A stretch of 64,000 bases of DNA from Nocardia camponoti (GCF_014646135.1 NZ_BMMW01000002.1:1054001-1118000); one strand, 5' to 3'; positions 8,058 through 16,912 are shown, counted from the stretch's first letter. Notes: a model not told the origin generated them from the letters alone. Made by a program: numbers and translations.

Positions 8058-9041
8058 TCAGCTCATGCGAAAACGAGCCCGATATTCGGCTGGCGTCGTA
8101 TCGAGCCGCCGGCGAAATGCGCGGGCGAGCGTGTCTACAGTGTTGAATCCGCAGGTAGTCGCGATCTTTTGCAAACCATCGTCGGTGGTTTCCAACCGCT
8201 GCCGCGCCACCTCAACCCGCGCCTTCTCCACGTACGCGGCAGGTGTCATCCCCAGTTCGGTGCGGAAGACGCGCGCGAGTTGCCGCTCGCTCAGATGCGC
8301 GTGCTCGGCGAGCTGTGGGCCCGACAATTCGGCCGCGATATTGCGAGTGATGAAGTGCCGCAAGTCATCTACGCGTCGGCTCGTCGACGGCGGATCAAGC
8401 GCGACGCTGAACTGGCTCTGCCCACCCGGCCGCTTCAGATACATCACCAACTGGCGCGCGACGCGCAACGCGAGTGCGTCGCCGAAGTCGTCGGCGACGA
8501 GCGCGAGGGTGAGGTCGAGGCAGGCGGAGATGCCTGCGCCGGTCCAGACGTTGTCGGCGCGGATGTAGATGGGGTCGGCGTCGACCTCGATAGCTGGGTG
8601 CTCGGCCGCGAGCTGACGGGCGGTCGACCAGTGCGTTGTCGCGCGCTTGCCGTCGAGGAGGCCAGCGGCGGCCAGGATGTGCGCGCCGACGCACACCGAC
8701 GTGACACGCCTTGCCCCGTCGGCGAGGTCGCGCACTGTGGCGACCAGATCGTCGCTGACCACGGCCTTGACCCCATGCTGCTCGTCAGGTTCAACCGCGC
8801 CGGGGACGATCAGCGTGTCGACATTGGCGACGTCGGCGAAGGTGACGTCGGGCAGAATCCGAACCCCGGCCGAGGTGGTAACCGGGTCAAGCGAAGCGGC
8901 GGCGAGCACAACGCGGTACCCGCTCTCCCCGCCCAATTCGCGCTCTAGCAGGGAAAACACCTCGGGCGGCCCGGTGACGTCGAGCAGGTCGACCCCATCA
9001 AACAGCACGATCACTACCAGTCGACTCACGCGAACCTCCAT
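8058..9041 (-). CDS. GlxA-type AraC-family regulator with DJ-1/PfpI domain
   Basis: A 327-residue protein. The N-terminal DJ-1/PfpI-like domain (about residues 5-170) starts RLVVIVLFDGVDLLDVTGP and contains VTSVCVGAHILAAAGLLDG with the nucleophile-elbow cysteine. The C-terminal AraC double helix-turn-helix (about 225-325) has LSERQLARVFRTELGMTPAA and FNTVDTLARAFRRRLDTTPA. Such GlxA-like proteins regulate adjacent catabolic or isochorismatase/cysteine-hydrolase-type genes. Here the gene is divergent from an isochorismatase-family gene with 61 bp between the starts, the usual regulator-target arrangement. An in-frame GTG four codons in is an alternative start. Confidence 0.9.
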   Translation of the reverse strand: MEVRVSRLVVIVLFDGVDLLDVTGPPEVFSLLERELGGESGYRVVLAAASLDPVTTSAGVRILPDVTFADVANVDTLIVPGAVEPDEQHGVKAVVSDDLVATVRDLADGARRVTSVCVGAHILAAAGLLDGKRATTHWSTARQLAAEHPAIEVDADPIYIRADNVWTGAGISACLDLTLALVADDFGDALALRVARQLVMYLKRPGGQSQFSVALDPPSTSRRVDDLRHFITRNIAAELSGPQLAEHAHLSERQLARVFRTELGMTPAAYVEKARVEVARQRLETTDDGLQKIATTCGFNTVDTLARAFRRRLDTTPAEYRARFRMS

Positions 9042-9102
9042 GTCGGTATTTGCAGGTTACCTGTCATTGCCGACACCCGCGCGCGCTCATACCGTTAATC
9101 CC

Positions 9103-9684
9103 ATGACCTCAACGACTTTGCGCGAACTGAATGCTTTCGACTCCACCCCGGCCGTCCTCGCCGACTCCACCCTGATCCTGATCGACTACCAAAACACCTA
9201 CACCCAGGGCGTGATGGAGCTCGACGGCTGGGAAAGCGCGTTGACTTCGGCAGCTGAATTGCTTTCGCGTGCAAGGGAAGTAGGCGCGAAGGTGATCCAC
9301 GTGATCAACGACGGCGGCCCCGGCACGCCCTACGACATCCGCGAAACCATCGGCCAGATCCATCCCCAGGTGTCCCCAATCGAAGGCGAATCGGTGGTGG
9401 TGAAGCAGGTCCCGAACGCTTTCATCAACACCGAATTGGCCGACCTGCTCGACACCGATTCAGTGGTAATCGCGGGCTTCATGACCCACATGTGCGTGGC
9501 GTTCACGACCCAGGGCGCCTTTTTGAACGGCAACAAGCCGACGGTGGTCGCATCGGCGAGCGCAACCCGCCCGCTGAGCACGGTGGCAGGCGGCGTGACG
9601 TCGGACGAACTGCACCGCGGCGCGTTGGCAACCATCGGCGATCTTTACGGCGTGGTCGTCGAGAAGCCCGCCGATTTGGGATAG
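9103..9684 (+). CDS. isochorismatase-family cysteine hydrolase
   Basis: A 193-residue protein of the isochorismatase/nicotinamidase superfamily. The catalytic Asp is in TLILIDYQNTY, the Lys in VVVKQVPNAF and the nucleophile Cys in AGFMTHMCVAFT, the expected triad order and spacing. The cis-peptide region VIAGFMTHMC is intact. The reaction is probably hydrolysis of an amide or vinyl-ether bond, and the substrate is not evident. The ATG at 9103 fits the start of family similarity, although the frame is open far upstream. It is probably controlled by the divergent PfpI-AraC regulator. Confidence 0.88.
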   Translation: MTSTTLRELNAFDSTPAVLADSTLILIDYQNTYTQGVMELDGWESALTSAAELLSRAREVGAKVIHVINDGGPGTPYDIRETIGQIHPQVSPIEGESVVVKQVPNAFINTELADLLDTDSVVIAGFMTHMCVAFTTQGAFLNGNKPTVVASASATRPLSTVAGGVTSDELHRGALATIGDLYGVVVEKPADLG

Positions 9685-9744
9685 GTATAGGCCAACCAGC
9701 GAAAAGGCGCTGACTCCACGCTAAACCAGCGTGATAATAGCGCC

Positions 9745-9981
9745 ATGGCGACAATCCAAATCCGCGATATTCCCGAAGAGGACGCCGAGGTGTTGCGGCG
9801 GCGAGCCGAGGCCGCTGGGATGTCGCTCCAGGCCTACGTGCGGCGCGGACTAATCGCGGCCGCGCGCAGGCCGACAAAAGACGAGGCCACGAGGGCCATT
9901 CGAGAAGCGCTAGGCAAGCCGACCCCCGGCGCGACCAACGAGTCGATTCTCGAAGCGCTGGATGCGGCCCGTTGCGATTGA
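9745..9981 (+). CDS. vapB: ribbon-helix-helix antitoxin (FitA/VapB-like), orphan
   Basis: A 78-residue protein with an N-terminal ribbon-helix-helix (MATIQIRDIPEEDAEVLRRR, then AEAAGMSLQAYVRRGLI), typical of FitA/VapB antitoxins. The C-terminal tail (ATNESILEALDAARCD) would normally wrap around a PIN-domain toxin. The stop overlaps the start of the next frame by 20 bases, as in many vapBC pairs. The toxin frame is broken after its first motif (see the chimera at 9962-10225), so the antitoxin has no intact local partner. Confidence 0.8.
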   Translation: MATIQIRDIPEEDAEVLRRRAEAAGMSLQAYVRRGLIAAARRPTKDEATRAIREALGKPTPGATNESILEALDAARCD

Positions 9982-10225
9982 CGAGTTCGTTGTAGACGCG
10001 TCCGCACTGGGCGCTACGCCGCATTTGCCGCTTCAAACCGACTCGGCGAGAACGGAGTTGGCACCGCAGCGCCGACTGGCGCTGACTAACCACCCGTCCT
10101 TCGAAGTTCGGGTTGTCGGGCGCGACGAACTGCACGTTGCGCGGCCGTACGATCACAACCAGGAACGGACGCCGTACCTATTCACCTTGGCCCTCAAGGT
10201 CATCCAGTACTACTGGTGGCAATAG
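9962..10225 (+). pseudogene. VapC remnant fused to a duplicated fragment of the 11243 gene
   Basis: The first 16 residues (MRPVAIDEFVVDASAL) are the start of a PIN-domain VapC toxin, including the first catalytic aspartate in VVDASAL. After about 10 further residues the frame enters a block nearly identical to residues 6-57 of the protein encoded at 11243-11656 (from DSARTEL to PYLFTLAL), and it ends with IQYYWWQ. The other PIN acidic residues are absent, so it cannot be an active VapC. The joint is explained by the 157-bp repeat at 10039-10195 and 11257-11413. Confidence 0.75.
10039..10195 (+). repeat. 157-bp direct repeat, copy A
   Basis: Matches 11257-11413 in the same orientation over 157 bases without gaps. 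I count nine differences, about 94% identity. The differences cluster at positions 10063-10088 and in the last 15 bases. In this copy the repeat carries the fragment fused to the VapC start. The copy at 11257 lies inside a longer intact gene, so this one is probably the derived copy. Confidence 0.9.
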
Positions 10226-10268
10226 CCGTAATAGTAGTCATTTTGTGATGCCGAAGAAGAGCCGCTGC

Positions 10269-10712
10269 CTACCGAGCAGGATTAATAATCCGCAGCAGAA
10301 CAACCCCATGAATCGATTTGATCGTCAAGGTCACGTTGGGTAACTGCCAGGTGACCGAATAGGAAGGCTTCGTCGTAACCATTGCCGGATTTCCCAACTG
10401 CGGCTCGATAATCGCCCTCAGCGCGGAAACGTAGTCGGATAGCAGTCGCGGACTGCCGGACTCACCACGTTCAGCGAGAACTGGGGACATCCACAGGAGC
10501 TTCCGTGGAGTACTTTCTTTGAGATAGGCCACCACCGAACGGTGCTGGACATTGAGGCCCGCGAGCATCTCCGCGCCTTCGGATCCGATGTTCACCAATT
10601 CCCAGCCGACGACGCGACAGAACCGCGGCAGGTCGTAGATTCTCCACGTCCAATCGAACCTGGCAGCTGCCAAGACGAGAGCGGTCGCACCATCCATGTC
10701 GAAGCGAGACAT
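10269..10712 (-). CDS. DUF6301 family protein
   Basis: A 147-residue protein beginning MSRFDMDGATALVLAAARFD. The tryptophan-rich segment FDWTWRIYDLPRFCRVVGWE fits the actinobacterial DUF6301 family as I recall it. The start is set at the ATG at 10712, which has AAGGAGAGTCAGG in front. A longer frame of 36 further codons lacks support. Members are often found near polymorphic-toxin or type VII secretion loci, and some may be immunity-like, but no toxin gene is visible here. The function is unknown. Confidence 0.7.
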   Translation of the reverse strand: MSRFDMDGATALVLAAARFDWTWRIYDLPRFCRVVGWELVNIGSEGAEMLAGLNVQHRSVVAYLKESTPRKLLWMSPVLAERGESGSPRLLSDYVSALRAIIEPQLGNPAMVTTKPSYSVTWQLPNVTLTIKSIHGVVLLRIINPAR

Positions 10713-10911
10713 CCTGACTCTCCTTGAATGAGGGTCGTTGAGGTGATCAGCGGACGATAGAACGAATGCTGTTGGCGCACAAGCGGAAAGCCGGGGCGGC
10801 CGACGCAGCTTAGTCCTCAATGAGCGATGAACGTCTTCGCTTTCTAGTACGCAGTGGCGCCCACCTTGAAATTCACAGCGTTAGGTAAGGGTGGATACGG
10901 TATGGCGGAGA

Positions 10912-11121
10912 TCAGCCAACCGGCCGGGTCCAATTCTCCGGCCACGCATCGAAGTTATCCACTTCGACGGCGTCGACAAGCAGGTTGTAGATGAACTCAT
11001 CGGGAAAGTCCCCGACTCTGATCTCCAGCGAGACCCCGTCGACCGTCTTCCTGTACGGGAACTCCCCATCACGCCCGTATTCCCACGTCAGCGCCATGTT
11101 CCGGTACTCGGAGTAAGCCAT
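10912..11121 (-). CDS. small hypothetical protein
   Basis: A 69-residue acidic protein beginning MAYSEYRNMALTWEYGRDGE and ending FDAWPENWTRPVG. The ATG at 11119-11121 is preceded by GAAGGAAGGACC, a good ribosome binding site. It has no signal peptide, membrane segment or recognised motif. The strand-rich, aromatic, acidic composition and the neighbouring DUF6301 gene would suit an immunity-type protein, which is speculation. It may be a shortened copy of a larger family. Confidence 0.5.
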   Translation of the reverse strand: MAYSEYRNMALTWEYGRDGEFPYRKTVDGVSLEIRVGDFPDEFIYNLLVDAVEVDNFDAWPENWTRPVG

Positions 11122-11242
11122 TTCTGGTCCTTCCTTCGCTGCGCGCTGCGTCGACCATAGCTCTCGGACCGGTTAGACATCGACTGCCGTAGTACCTGCC
11201 GCAGCGAATGCCGCCGCCACCGACGAGAGATAGGTTACGGCG

Positions 11243-11656
11243 ATGCGAGGCGAAAGCGACTCGGCGAGAACGGAGTTGGCACAGCGGCTGCGACTAGCGC
11301 TGACCAACCACCCGTCCTTCGAAGTTCGGGTGGTCGGGCGCGACGAACTGCACGTTGCGCGGCCGTACGATCACAACCAGGAACGGACGCCGTACCTATT
11401 CACGTTGACCCTCGATCAACGAGGCAGGTTCGCTCGAACTTTTGAACACTGGTGGCCGACGGAAGGTGGCTATCCCTTGGCGCGCGATCGGGATCGCGAA
11501 CAACCGGTTCGGGACATTATCGCGGCTGGACTGGCCGAAGCGGGCTGGCGGCCTGGACGTAGCGCTCGGAGCTGGGCGATCGCCGCATTGTCACACGCCG
11601 CGTGGGCTGTGCTATTCCTGGCGGTCGCCACACTGGTATTGATTTACCTTCATTGA
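11243..11656 (+). CDS. hypothetical protein with C-terminal membrane anchor
   Basis: A 137-residue protein I do not recognise. Residues about 6-95 form a soluble, mixed alpha/beta-looking domain (FEVRVVGRDELHVARPYD, then WPTEGGYPLARDRD). Residues about 111-136 form one transmembrane helix (ALSHAAWAVLFLAVATLVLI) with only a few residues after it, as in a tail-anchored protein. The ATG start at 11243 has a weak ribosome binding site. The 5' part of the gene is duplicated at 10039-10195, where it has joined a VapC start. Confidence 0.6.
   Translation: MRGESDSARTELAQRLRLALTNHPSFEVRVVGRDELHVARPYDHNQERTPYLFTLTLDQRGRFARTFEHWWPTEGGYPLARDRDREQPVRDIIAAGLAEAGWRPGRSARSWAIAALSHAAWAVLFLAVATLVLIYLH
11257..11413 (+). 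repeat. 157-bp direct repeat, copy B
   Basis: The counterpart of 10039-10195, about 94% identical, within the 5' half of the gene at 11243-11656. The reading frame is the same in both copies, and the encoded block differs by only a few residues. Confidence 0.9.
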
Positions 11657-11765
11657 GTGGCGCCTCTGACCGTCCGCCGTTTTGCGGGCACGCCCAACTG
11701 CCAGGCCACACATCCAGCCAGCTGCTCCCGTTTTCCCTGGGCTAGCCCAAACCTGGACGCCTGCC

Positions 11766-11827
11766 CATCAGGCTCTCAGGTAAACAACGGCCGAGTGGAA
11801 AAATCCCTCAGAGCCTGATGATCTTGA
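11766..11827. repeat. palindromic element copy 1
   Basis: The arms CATCAGGCTCT (11766-11776) and AGAGCCTGATG (11810-11820) are exact reverse complements, and the right arm continues as ATCTTGA. This is the CAGGCT subtype of the element family also seen at 33243, 33498, 33765, 52764, 52958, 53073 and 62419. It lies between two convergent genes and could act as a terminator for both. Confidence 0.75.
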
Positions 11828-11882
11828 AACGGCGAACGCCGCCTACCCCGAAGGGCGGCGGCGTCCGGTCAAACATCCCCGC

Positions 11883-12740
11883 TCAGCGCAAAGTCGCCGT
11901 CAGGTGCGGGTAACCCTTCTTGCGGTCAAGTACCGACAAATCCCAACCTGTGCCGACCGCGTCCGCGTACACGTTCACTGTCGCGGGCAAGAAGATCGGC
12001 TTGCCAAACTTCACGCTGTACGTAACCGCAGGGGGGATTCGGCCCTCTACCGTCGACAAAACGTTCGCGCATGTCCACATTCCGTGGGCGATCGTTCGCG
12101 CGAAACCCATTGCCTTAGCGCCGATTCCGGACACGTGGATCGGGTTGCGGTCGCCCGATGCCGCCGCGTAGCGGTTCGCCGTTTTCTGGTCGACGAACTG
12201 CGTGCGCAACGGCGGTGGGGGGACCTCGTCGGCCGGGGGGACCGCCTTCGGACCGCCCGACAGCGACGTGCGCTGCTGGTGCAGGAACGTCGACGTCTGC
12301 TTCCACACCAACTCGCGACCAACGCGCACCTCGGTGATGGCGTCGACGAGCAGGCCCTTCGGGTGCTCACGCAAGTTCTCGATGCGCACGCTGAAGTCGA
12401 GCGGTTCGCCTACCGAGATCTCGCGCGTGCGCTCGATAACGTTGGCGAAATGCACGGAACCCACCGCGGTGAACGGGAAGTCGCGTGCGACGAGCAACTG
12501 CATCGTGAGGGGGAAGCCCAGCACGAACGGATACGTCAACGGCAAGGTGTCGCCGAAGCGCAGCCCGGTCGCGCGACAGTACGCGGCCAAGTGCTCCGGG
12601 TCGACGCGCACGCCTTCGATCCGAACCTCACGGTCGGGCAACTGGGCCTTGCGGCGCAGCAACGGCAACGCACCGAGCGCCGCCTTCGCGTACAGGCCAC
12701 CGTTGCCGGGGACCTCGGTGAGCGTGATCGTTTGCGTCAT
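11883..12740 (-). CDS. htdX: MaoC-like (R)-3-hydroxyacyl thioester dehydratase HtdX
   Basis: A 285-residue protein with the double hot-dog architecture. The C-terminal domain carries the hydratase-2 motif YAAASGDRNPIHVSGIGAKA (Asp and His at about residues 198 and 203), followed by MGFARTIAHGMW. It should dehydrate 3-hydroxyacyl-CoA or -ACP to the trans-2-enoyl thioester. In M. tuberculosis htdX (Rv0241c) adjoins fabG4, and here its ATG directly follows the fabG4 stop codon, so the pair is one operon. A palindromic element ends the unit downstream. Confidence 0.92.
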   Translation of the reverse strand: MTQTITLTEVPGNGGLYAKAALGALPLLRRKAQLPDREVRIEGVRVDPEHLAAYCRATGLRFGDTLPLTYPFVLGFPLTMQLLVARDFPFTAVGSVHFANVIERTREISVGEPLDFSVRIENLREHPKGLLVDAITEVRVGRELVWKQTSTFLHQQRTSLSGGPKAVPPADEVPPPPLRTQFVDQKTANRYAAASGDRNPIHVSGIGAKAMGFARTIAHGMWTCANVLSTVEGRIPPAVTYSVKFGKPIFLPATVNVYADAVGTGWDLSVLDRKKGYPHLTATLR

Positions 12741-14099
12741 TTACGCGCCAATCAGGCTCTGGCCGCAGACGCGAACCACGTTGCCGCTCACCGCGTTTGA
12801 CGCGGGCGACGCGAAGTAGGCGATGGTCTCAGCGACGTCGATGGTCTGGCCGCCCTGCAGGAGCGAGCTCATCAGACGACCAGCCTCGCGGGTACCGACC
12901 GGGATCGCGGCGGTCATCGCGGTTTCGATGAAACCGGGCGCGACAGCGTTGATGGTGATGCCCTTTTCGGCGAGCAGCGGTGCCTCAGCATCGACCATGC
13001 CGATAACGCCGGCCTTGGACGCGCCGTAGTTGGTCTGCCCACGGTTGCCCGCGATGCCCGCGATGGAGGAAACGTCGATCACGCGACCGCCCTCCTTGAG
13101 GACGCCCTTCGCGACCAGGCCCGACGTAATGCGGTGCGGCGCAGCAAGGTTCACGTTGATGACCGAGCTCCAGCGGCTCTCGTCCATGTTGGCGAGCAGC
13201 TTGTCGCGAGTGATGCCCGCGTTGTGCACGACGATGTCGATGCCACCGAAGCGCTGCTGCGCGAACTCGGCGAGACGCTCAGCGGCGTCGGGCGCGGTGA
13301 CGTCGAGCGGAAGTGCCGTTGCCCCGACCTTATTCGCGGTTTCGGACAGTGCTTCACCGGCGGCGGGGATGTCGGCGACGATGACGGTTGCCCCATCACG
13401 CGCGAACACCTCGGCGATGGTTGCGCCAATGCCACGGGCAGCACCGGTAACAACGGCGACCTTGCCAGCGAGCGGCTTCGCCCAGTCGGCGGGCGCTTCG
13501 GAAGCGGCGGTGCCGACCCGAATCACCTGGCCGTCAACGAAAGCCGACTTCGCCGAGAGCAGGAAGCGCAGGGTCGACTCGACGCCAGTGCCCGACGAAT
13601 CCGCTTCGGGCGCAACGTAAACGAGCTGACCGGTCGCGCCGCGCAGCAGCTCCTTCGCGATGGAACGCGTGAAGCCCTCAAGCGCACGCTGAGCGATCTG
13701 CTCGTCGACCGACGCAACCAGTTCCGGCGTCGTGCCCAACACAACGACGCGACCCGAAGGCGCGAGGCTACGCAGCGCGGGGGAGAAGAACTCGAAAAGC
13801 TGAACGAGCTTGTCGATCGAATCAATGCCGGTGGCATCGAAAACCAGTGCGCCGTACTTGATTCCAGCGTCGAACGCATCGGTGACGGTGTAGTCGTCGC
13901 CAAGCAGCGCGACGATGGGCTCAGCGAGACGGCCCTTGCCGCCGAGCAGCACGGGACCGGGGAGCGCGGGTTCGCCTGCGCGGTAACGGCGCAGCTCAGC
14001 GGGCTGAGGCAGGCCCAGCTTGCTCGCCAGGAACGCGCCGGGAGCCGAGTGGATGAATGATCCGTAGAGGTTGGGTGCGCCCTTGCTCTTGGCAGCCAC
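12741..14099 (-). CDS. fabG4: high-molecular-weight 3-oxoacyl reductase FabG4
   Basis: From the GTG at 14099 (ribosome binding site AGGTAGGA) the product is 452 residues, close to the 454 I recall for mycobacterial FabG4. Residues about 1-200 are a flavodoxin-like N-terminal domain. Residues about 210-452 are the SDR ketoreductase with TGAARGIG (218-225), NAG (293-295) and the catalytic Ser345, Tyr358 and Lys362 in the YGASK context. FabG4 reduces 3-oxoacyl-CoA with NADH. A TTG 12 codons upstream is possible but fits family length less well. A perfect palindrome 38 bp upstream is shared with the divergent fadA2. Confidence 0.93.
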   Translation of the reverse strand: MAAKSKGAPNLYGSFIHSAPGAFLASKLGLPQPAELRRYRAGEPALPGPVLLGGKGRLAEPIVALLGDDYTVTDAFDAGIKYGALVFDATGIDSIDKLVQLFEFFSPALRSLAPSGRVVVLGTTPELVASVDEQIAQRALEGFTRSIAKELLRGATGQLVYVAPEADSSGTGVESTLRFLLSAKSAFVDGQVIRVGTAASEAPADWAKPLAGKVAVVTGAARGIGATIAEVFARDGATVIVADIPAAGEALSETANKVGATALPLDVTAPDAAERLAEFAQQRFGGIDIVVHNAGITRDKLLANMDESRWSSVINVNLAAPHRITSGLVAKGVLKEGGRVIDVSSIAGIAGNRGQTNYGASKAGVIGMVDAEAPLLAEKGITINAVAPGFIETAMTAAIPVGTREAGRLMSSLLQGGQTIDVAETIAYFASPASNAVSGNVVRVCGQSLIGA

Positions 14100-14136
14100 T
14101 GTTCCTACCTTCTTTTGCGGGTTCGGTGTCGACAAT

Positions 14137-14158
14137 TAACTTACTCCAGAGTAAGTTA
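14137..14158. promoter_or_regulatory. 22-bp palindromic operator between fabG4 and fadA2
   Basis: The arms TAACTTACTC and GAGTAAGTTA are perfect reverse complements separated by CA. The architecture (10-2-10) and the core CTTACTY-NN-RAGTAAG are the same as at 20975-20996, directly in front of the tetR gene at 20347-20946. It lies 38 bp before fabG4 and 37 bp before fadA2, so one site can control both directions. Confidence 0.8.
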
Positions 14159-14194
14159 GATGTAAACCGTTACCGACGAGACCTGGAGACTCGA

Positions 14195-15517
14195 GTGACA
14201 AGCAAAGCCCGCTCGGCGAAAGCCCCGGCTAAATCAGCGAAGACCGCGCGGCCGGTCGCCATTCTCGGCGGTAATCGCATCCCCTTCGCGCGCTCGGATA
14301 AGGCATACGCGCACGCGTCCAACCAGGATATGTTCACCGCGACCCTCGATGGGCTCGTCAGCCGGTTTGGCCTGCAGGGCGAGCGGCTCGGCATGGTCGT
14401 CGGTGGCGCGGTGCTCAAGCGCGTCGGCGAGCACAGCCTCATCCGCGAAAGTGTTTTGGGCTCAAAGCTTTCGCCCTACACCCCCGCTCACGACCTGCAG
14501 CTTGCCTGCGGCACCGGCCTGCAGTCCATCGCGACGGTCGGCGACGCAATTGCCTTGGGCCGCATCGACTCTGGCATCGGCGGCGGCACCGACACCACAT
14601 CGGACGCGCCGATCGGCGTCAGCGAGGACATGCGTGAGTGGATGCTCAACGCCAACCGCGCCAAGACCGGCAAGGACCGGCTGAAGCTGGTCGGCCAGCT
14701 GCGCCCGAGCATGCTCGGCATCGAAATCCCGCGCAACGCCGAACCGCGCACCGGCCTTTCGATGGGCGAGCACGCGGCCATCACGGCCAAGGAATTCGGC
14801 ATCGCGCGTGAGGCGCAGGACGAGCTGGCCTACCTGTCGCACAAGAACATGGCCGCCGCGTACGACCGTGGTTTCTTCGACGACCTGATCACGCCGTTCC
14901 TCGGCCTGACCCGCGACGACAACCTGCGTCCCGGCTCCACCATCGAAAAGCTCGCCACGCTCAAGCCGGTTTTCGGCAACAAGCTCGGCGACGCGACGAT
15001 GACCGCGGGCAACTCAACGCCGCTCACCGACGGTGCTTCGGCCGTGCTGCTTTCGTCCGAGGAGTGGGCCGCGCAGCGCAACCTGCCCGTGCTCGCGCAC
15101 CTCGTCGATTCTGAGGTCGCGTCGGTCGACTACATCCACGGGCCCGACGGCCTGCTCATGGCACCCACCTACGCGGTGCCGCGTCTGCTTGCCCGCAACG
15201 GCCTTACGCTGCAGGACTTCGACTACTACGAGATTCACGAGGCGTTCGCTTCGGTTGTGCTCGCGACGCTCGCCGCGTGGGAGTCGGATGCGTACTGCAA
15301 GGAGCGCCTGGGCCTCGACGGCGCGCTCGGCTCGATCGACCGCAGCAAGCTCAACGTGAACGGCTCGTCGCTTGCGGCTGGTCACCCGTTCGCCGCGACC
15401 GGCGGCCGCATCATCGCATCGACGGCAAAGATGTTGGCGGAGAAGGGTTCTGGCCGTGCGCTGGTCTCGATCTGCGCGGCTGGCGGCCAGGGCGTCGTCG
15501 CGATCGTCGAACGCTAA
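14195..15517 (+). CDS. fadA2: acetyl-CoA acetyltransferase FadA2 (thiolase)
   Basis: From the GTG at 14195 (GGAG upstream) the product is 440 residues, the length I recall for M. tuberculosis FadA2 (Rv0243). The thiolase signatures are all present: nucleophile Cys105 in LACGTGLQS, the GHPFAATGGR histidine block and the C-terminal SICAAGGQG cysteine. It cleaves 3-oxoacyl-CoA to acyl-CoA and acetyl-CoA, or runs the reverse condensation. With FadE5, HtdX and FabG4 it supplies most steps of a fatty-acid cycle. A terminator follows 6 bases after the stop. Confidence 0.94.
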   Translation: MTSKARSAKAPAKSAKTARPVAILGGNRIPFARSDKAYAHASNQDMFTATLDGLVSRFGLQGERLGMVVGGAVLKRVGEHSLIRESVLGSKLSPYTPAHDLQLACGTGLQSIATVGDAIALGRIDSGIGGGTDTTSDAPIGVSEDMREWMLNANRAKTGKDRLKLVGQLRPSMLGIEIPRNAEPRTGLSMGEHAAITAKEFGIAREAQDELAYLSHKNMAAAYDRGFFDDLITPFLGLTRDDNLRPGSTIEKLATLKPVFGNKLGDATMTAGNSTPLTDGASAVLLSSEEWAAQRNLPVLAHLVDSEVASVDYIHGPDGLLMAPTYAVPRLLARNGLTLQDFDYYEIHEAFASVVLATLAAWESDAYCKERLGLDGALGSIDRSKLNVNGSSLAAGHPFAATGGRIIASTAKMLAEKGSGRALVSICAAGGQGVVAIVER

Positions 15518-15523
15518 ATAGCC

Positions 15524-15564
15524 AAAACGGCGGGCACCCAATTAACAAGGGTGCCCGCCGTTTT
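15524..15564. terminator. bidirectional terminator between fadA2 and gnd
   Basis: A perfect 16-bp stem (AAAACGGCGGGCACCC and its complement) around a 9-base loop. It has a T-run on the right for fadA2 and an A-run on the left for the convergent gnd. Confidence 0.9.
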
Positions 15565-15570
15565 CGTTTC

Positions 15571-16602
15571 TTACTTCTGCGGCAACTCGTTGTGACCGCC
15601 GAACGCCTTGCGCATCGCCGACAGCATCTTGTCGGCGTAGAGCGCCTGACCGCGCGAAGAGAACCGCTCGTACAGCGCGGCCGAGAGCACAGGGACCGGA
15701 ACGCCGACGTCGATCGCGGCCTCGATCGTCCACCGACCCTCGCCCGAATCCGAAACGCGACCGCTGTAGGAGTCGAGGTTCGGGTCGGCGACCAGCGCCG
15801 CCGCGGTCAGGTCAAGCAACCATGACGCGACAACCGACCCACGCCGCCACACCTCGGTGATCGCGGGAATGTCGAGGTCATACATGTAGTACTCGGGGTT
15901 TTCCATCGGCGTTTCTTCCGCCGAATGCTCGCCATCCACGTACTCACGGCCCGCGTCAGCGTGGGCGAGGATGTTCAGGCCCTCCGCGTACGCGCCCATC
16001 GCGCCGTACTCGATGCCGTTGTGCACCATCTTCACGAAGTGGCCAGCGCCGTGCGGACCGCACAGCAAATAACCCTGCTCGAACTCGGTCGGCTCGCCCG
16101 TGCGGCCCGGCGTGCGCACGCCCGACTCGTACCCCGGCGCGATCGAAGAAAGCAGCGGCGCAAGGTAATCCACGTCTTCGCGGTTGCCGCCGATCATCAG
16201 ACAGAACCCGCGCTGCAACCCGAACACGCCGCCGGACGTGCCGATGTCGAGGTAGTGAATTCCGGTGGGCTCCAACGCTTTCGCGCGCTTGATGTCTTCG
16301 TGGTAGCGGCTGTTGCCACCGTCGATGATGATGTCGCCGGGCTCAAGCAGCGGGGTGAGTTCGTCGATGACCGCGCCCGTCGCGCCAGCGGGGATCATCA
16401 CCCACACCACGCGCGGCACCTCAAGCATGCCGACGAAATCGGCCAGGTCGGTGGTGCCACGGAACTGGCCCGGCATCTCGGCCTCAAGGTCGGCGATCGG
16501 GCCGGGGTGGCGTTCGTACCCGACGGCGGTGTGCCCGTCGCGCACGATGCGGCGCACGATATTGGCACCCATCCGGCCGAGGCCGATCATTCCCAGCTGC
16601 AT
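15571..16602 (-). CDS. gnd: 6-phosphogluconate dehydrogenase, decarboxylating (short GndA/Gnd2 type)
   Basis: A 343-residue protein. The N-terminal dinucleotide-binding fold is MQLGMIGLGRMGANIVRRIV. The substrate segments DGGNSRYHEDI and GTSGGVFGLQRGFCLMIGG are present, as is the catalytic-lysine helix GHFVKMVHNGIEYGAMGAYA. The length matches the short, NAD-type class (about 300-340 residues) rather than the 470-residue E. coli type. The reaction is 6-phosphogluconate to ribulose 5-phosphate and CO2 in the pentose phosphate pathway. It is monocistronic, with a shared terminator behind it. Confidence 0.94.
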   Translation of the reverse strand: MQLGMIGLGRMGANIVRRIVRDGHTAVGYERHPGPIADLEAEMPGQFRGTTDLADFVGMLEVPRVVWVMIPAGATGAVIDELTPLLEPGDIIIDGGNSRYHEDIKRAKALEPTGIHYLDIGTSGGVFGLQRGFCLMIGGNREDVDYLAPLLSSIAPGYESGVRTPGRTGEPTEFEQGYLLCGPHGAGHFVKMVHNGIEYGAMGAYAEGLNILAHADAGREYVDGEHSAEETPMENPEYYMYDLDIPAITEVWRRGSVVASWLLDLTAAALVADPNLDSYSGRVSDSGEGRWTIEAAIDVGVPVPVLSAALYERFSSRGQALYADKMLSAMRKAFGGHNELPQK

Positions 16603-16758
16603 GAAGTTCTCCCTCGTTGTCGGGTACTGGTGGCGAGACTCACCGTCGATTGTCGCGCGTCGCGTTCCTCATGCGCTGCGCGGCGTCGTCGACACGGCCG
16701 AAATTCCAGCTGGCAGACCTGTAACAACGGCGAATCGGACACGATAAACAGATCGGCT

Positions 16759-16806
16759 CCGTGTAGTTGCCAGACCCCCGACCCGGCAACTACACGGGGC
16801 CTTTTC
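16759..16806 (+). terminator. hairpin with T-run in the leader of the VanW gene
   Basis: The 13-bp arms CCGTGTAGTTGCC (16759-16771) and GGCAACTACACGG (16785-16797) are followed by GGCCTTTT. It is an intrinsic-terminator shape facing the VanW gene, although the genes on both sides are divergent. It could end a short upstream transcript or act as a leader attenuator for the VanW gene. No alternative antiterminator pairing was found by eye. Confidence 0.5.
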
Positions 16807-16912
16807 CGTGCGGCGGTGCGATCTCACAGTGCTGATACGGCCTGTGCGCATTACCCTTGGCCCCGGATCTCAATCTCAGGACGAAGTTATAAAACCCAAT
16901 GAAGGGACCTCC

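Noticed and set aside
9962..10225. A functional VapC toxin gene
   Set aside because: Only the first PIN motif remains; the rest is a foreign duplicated fragment.
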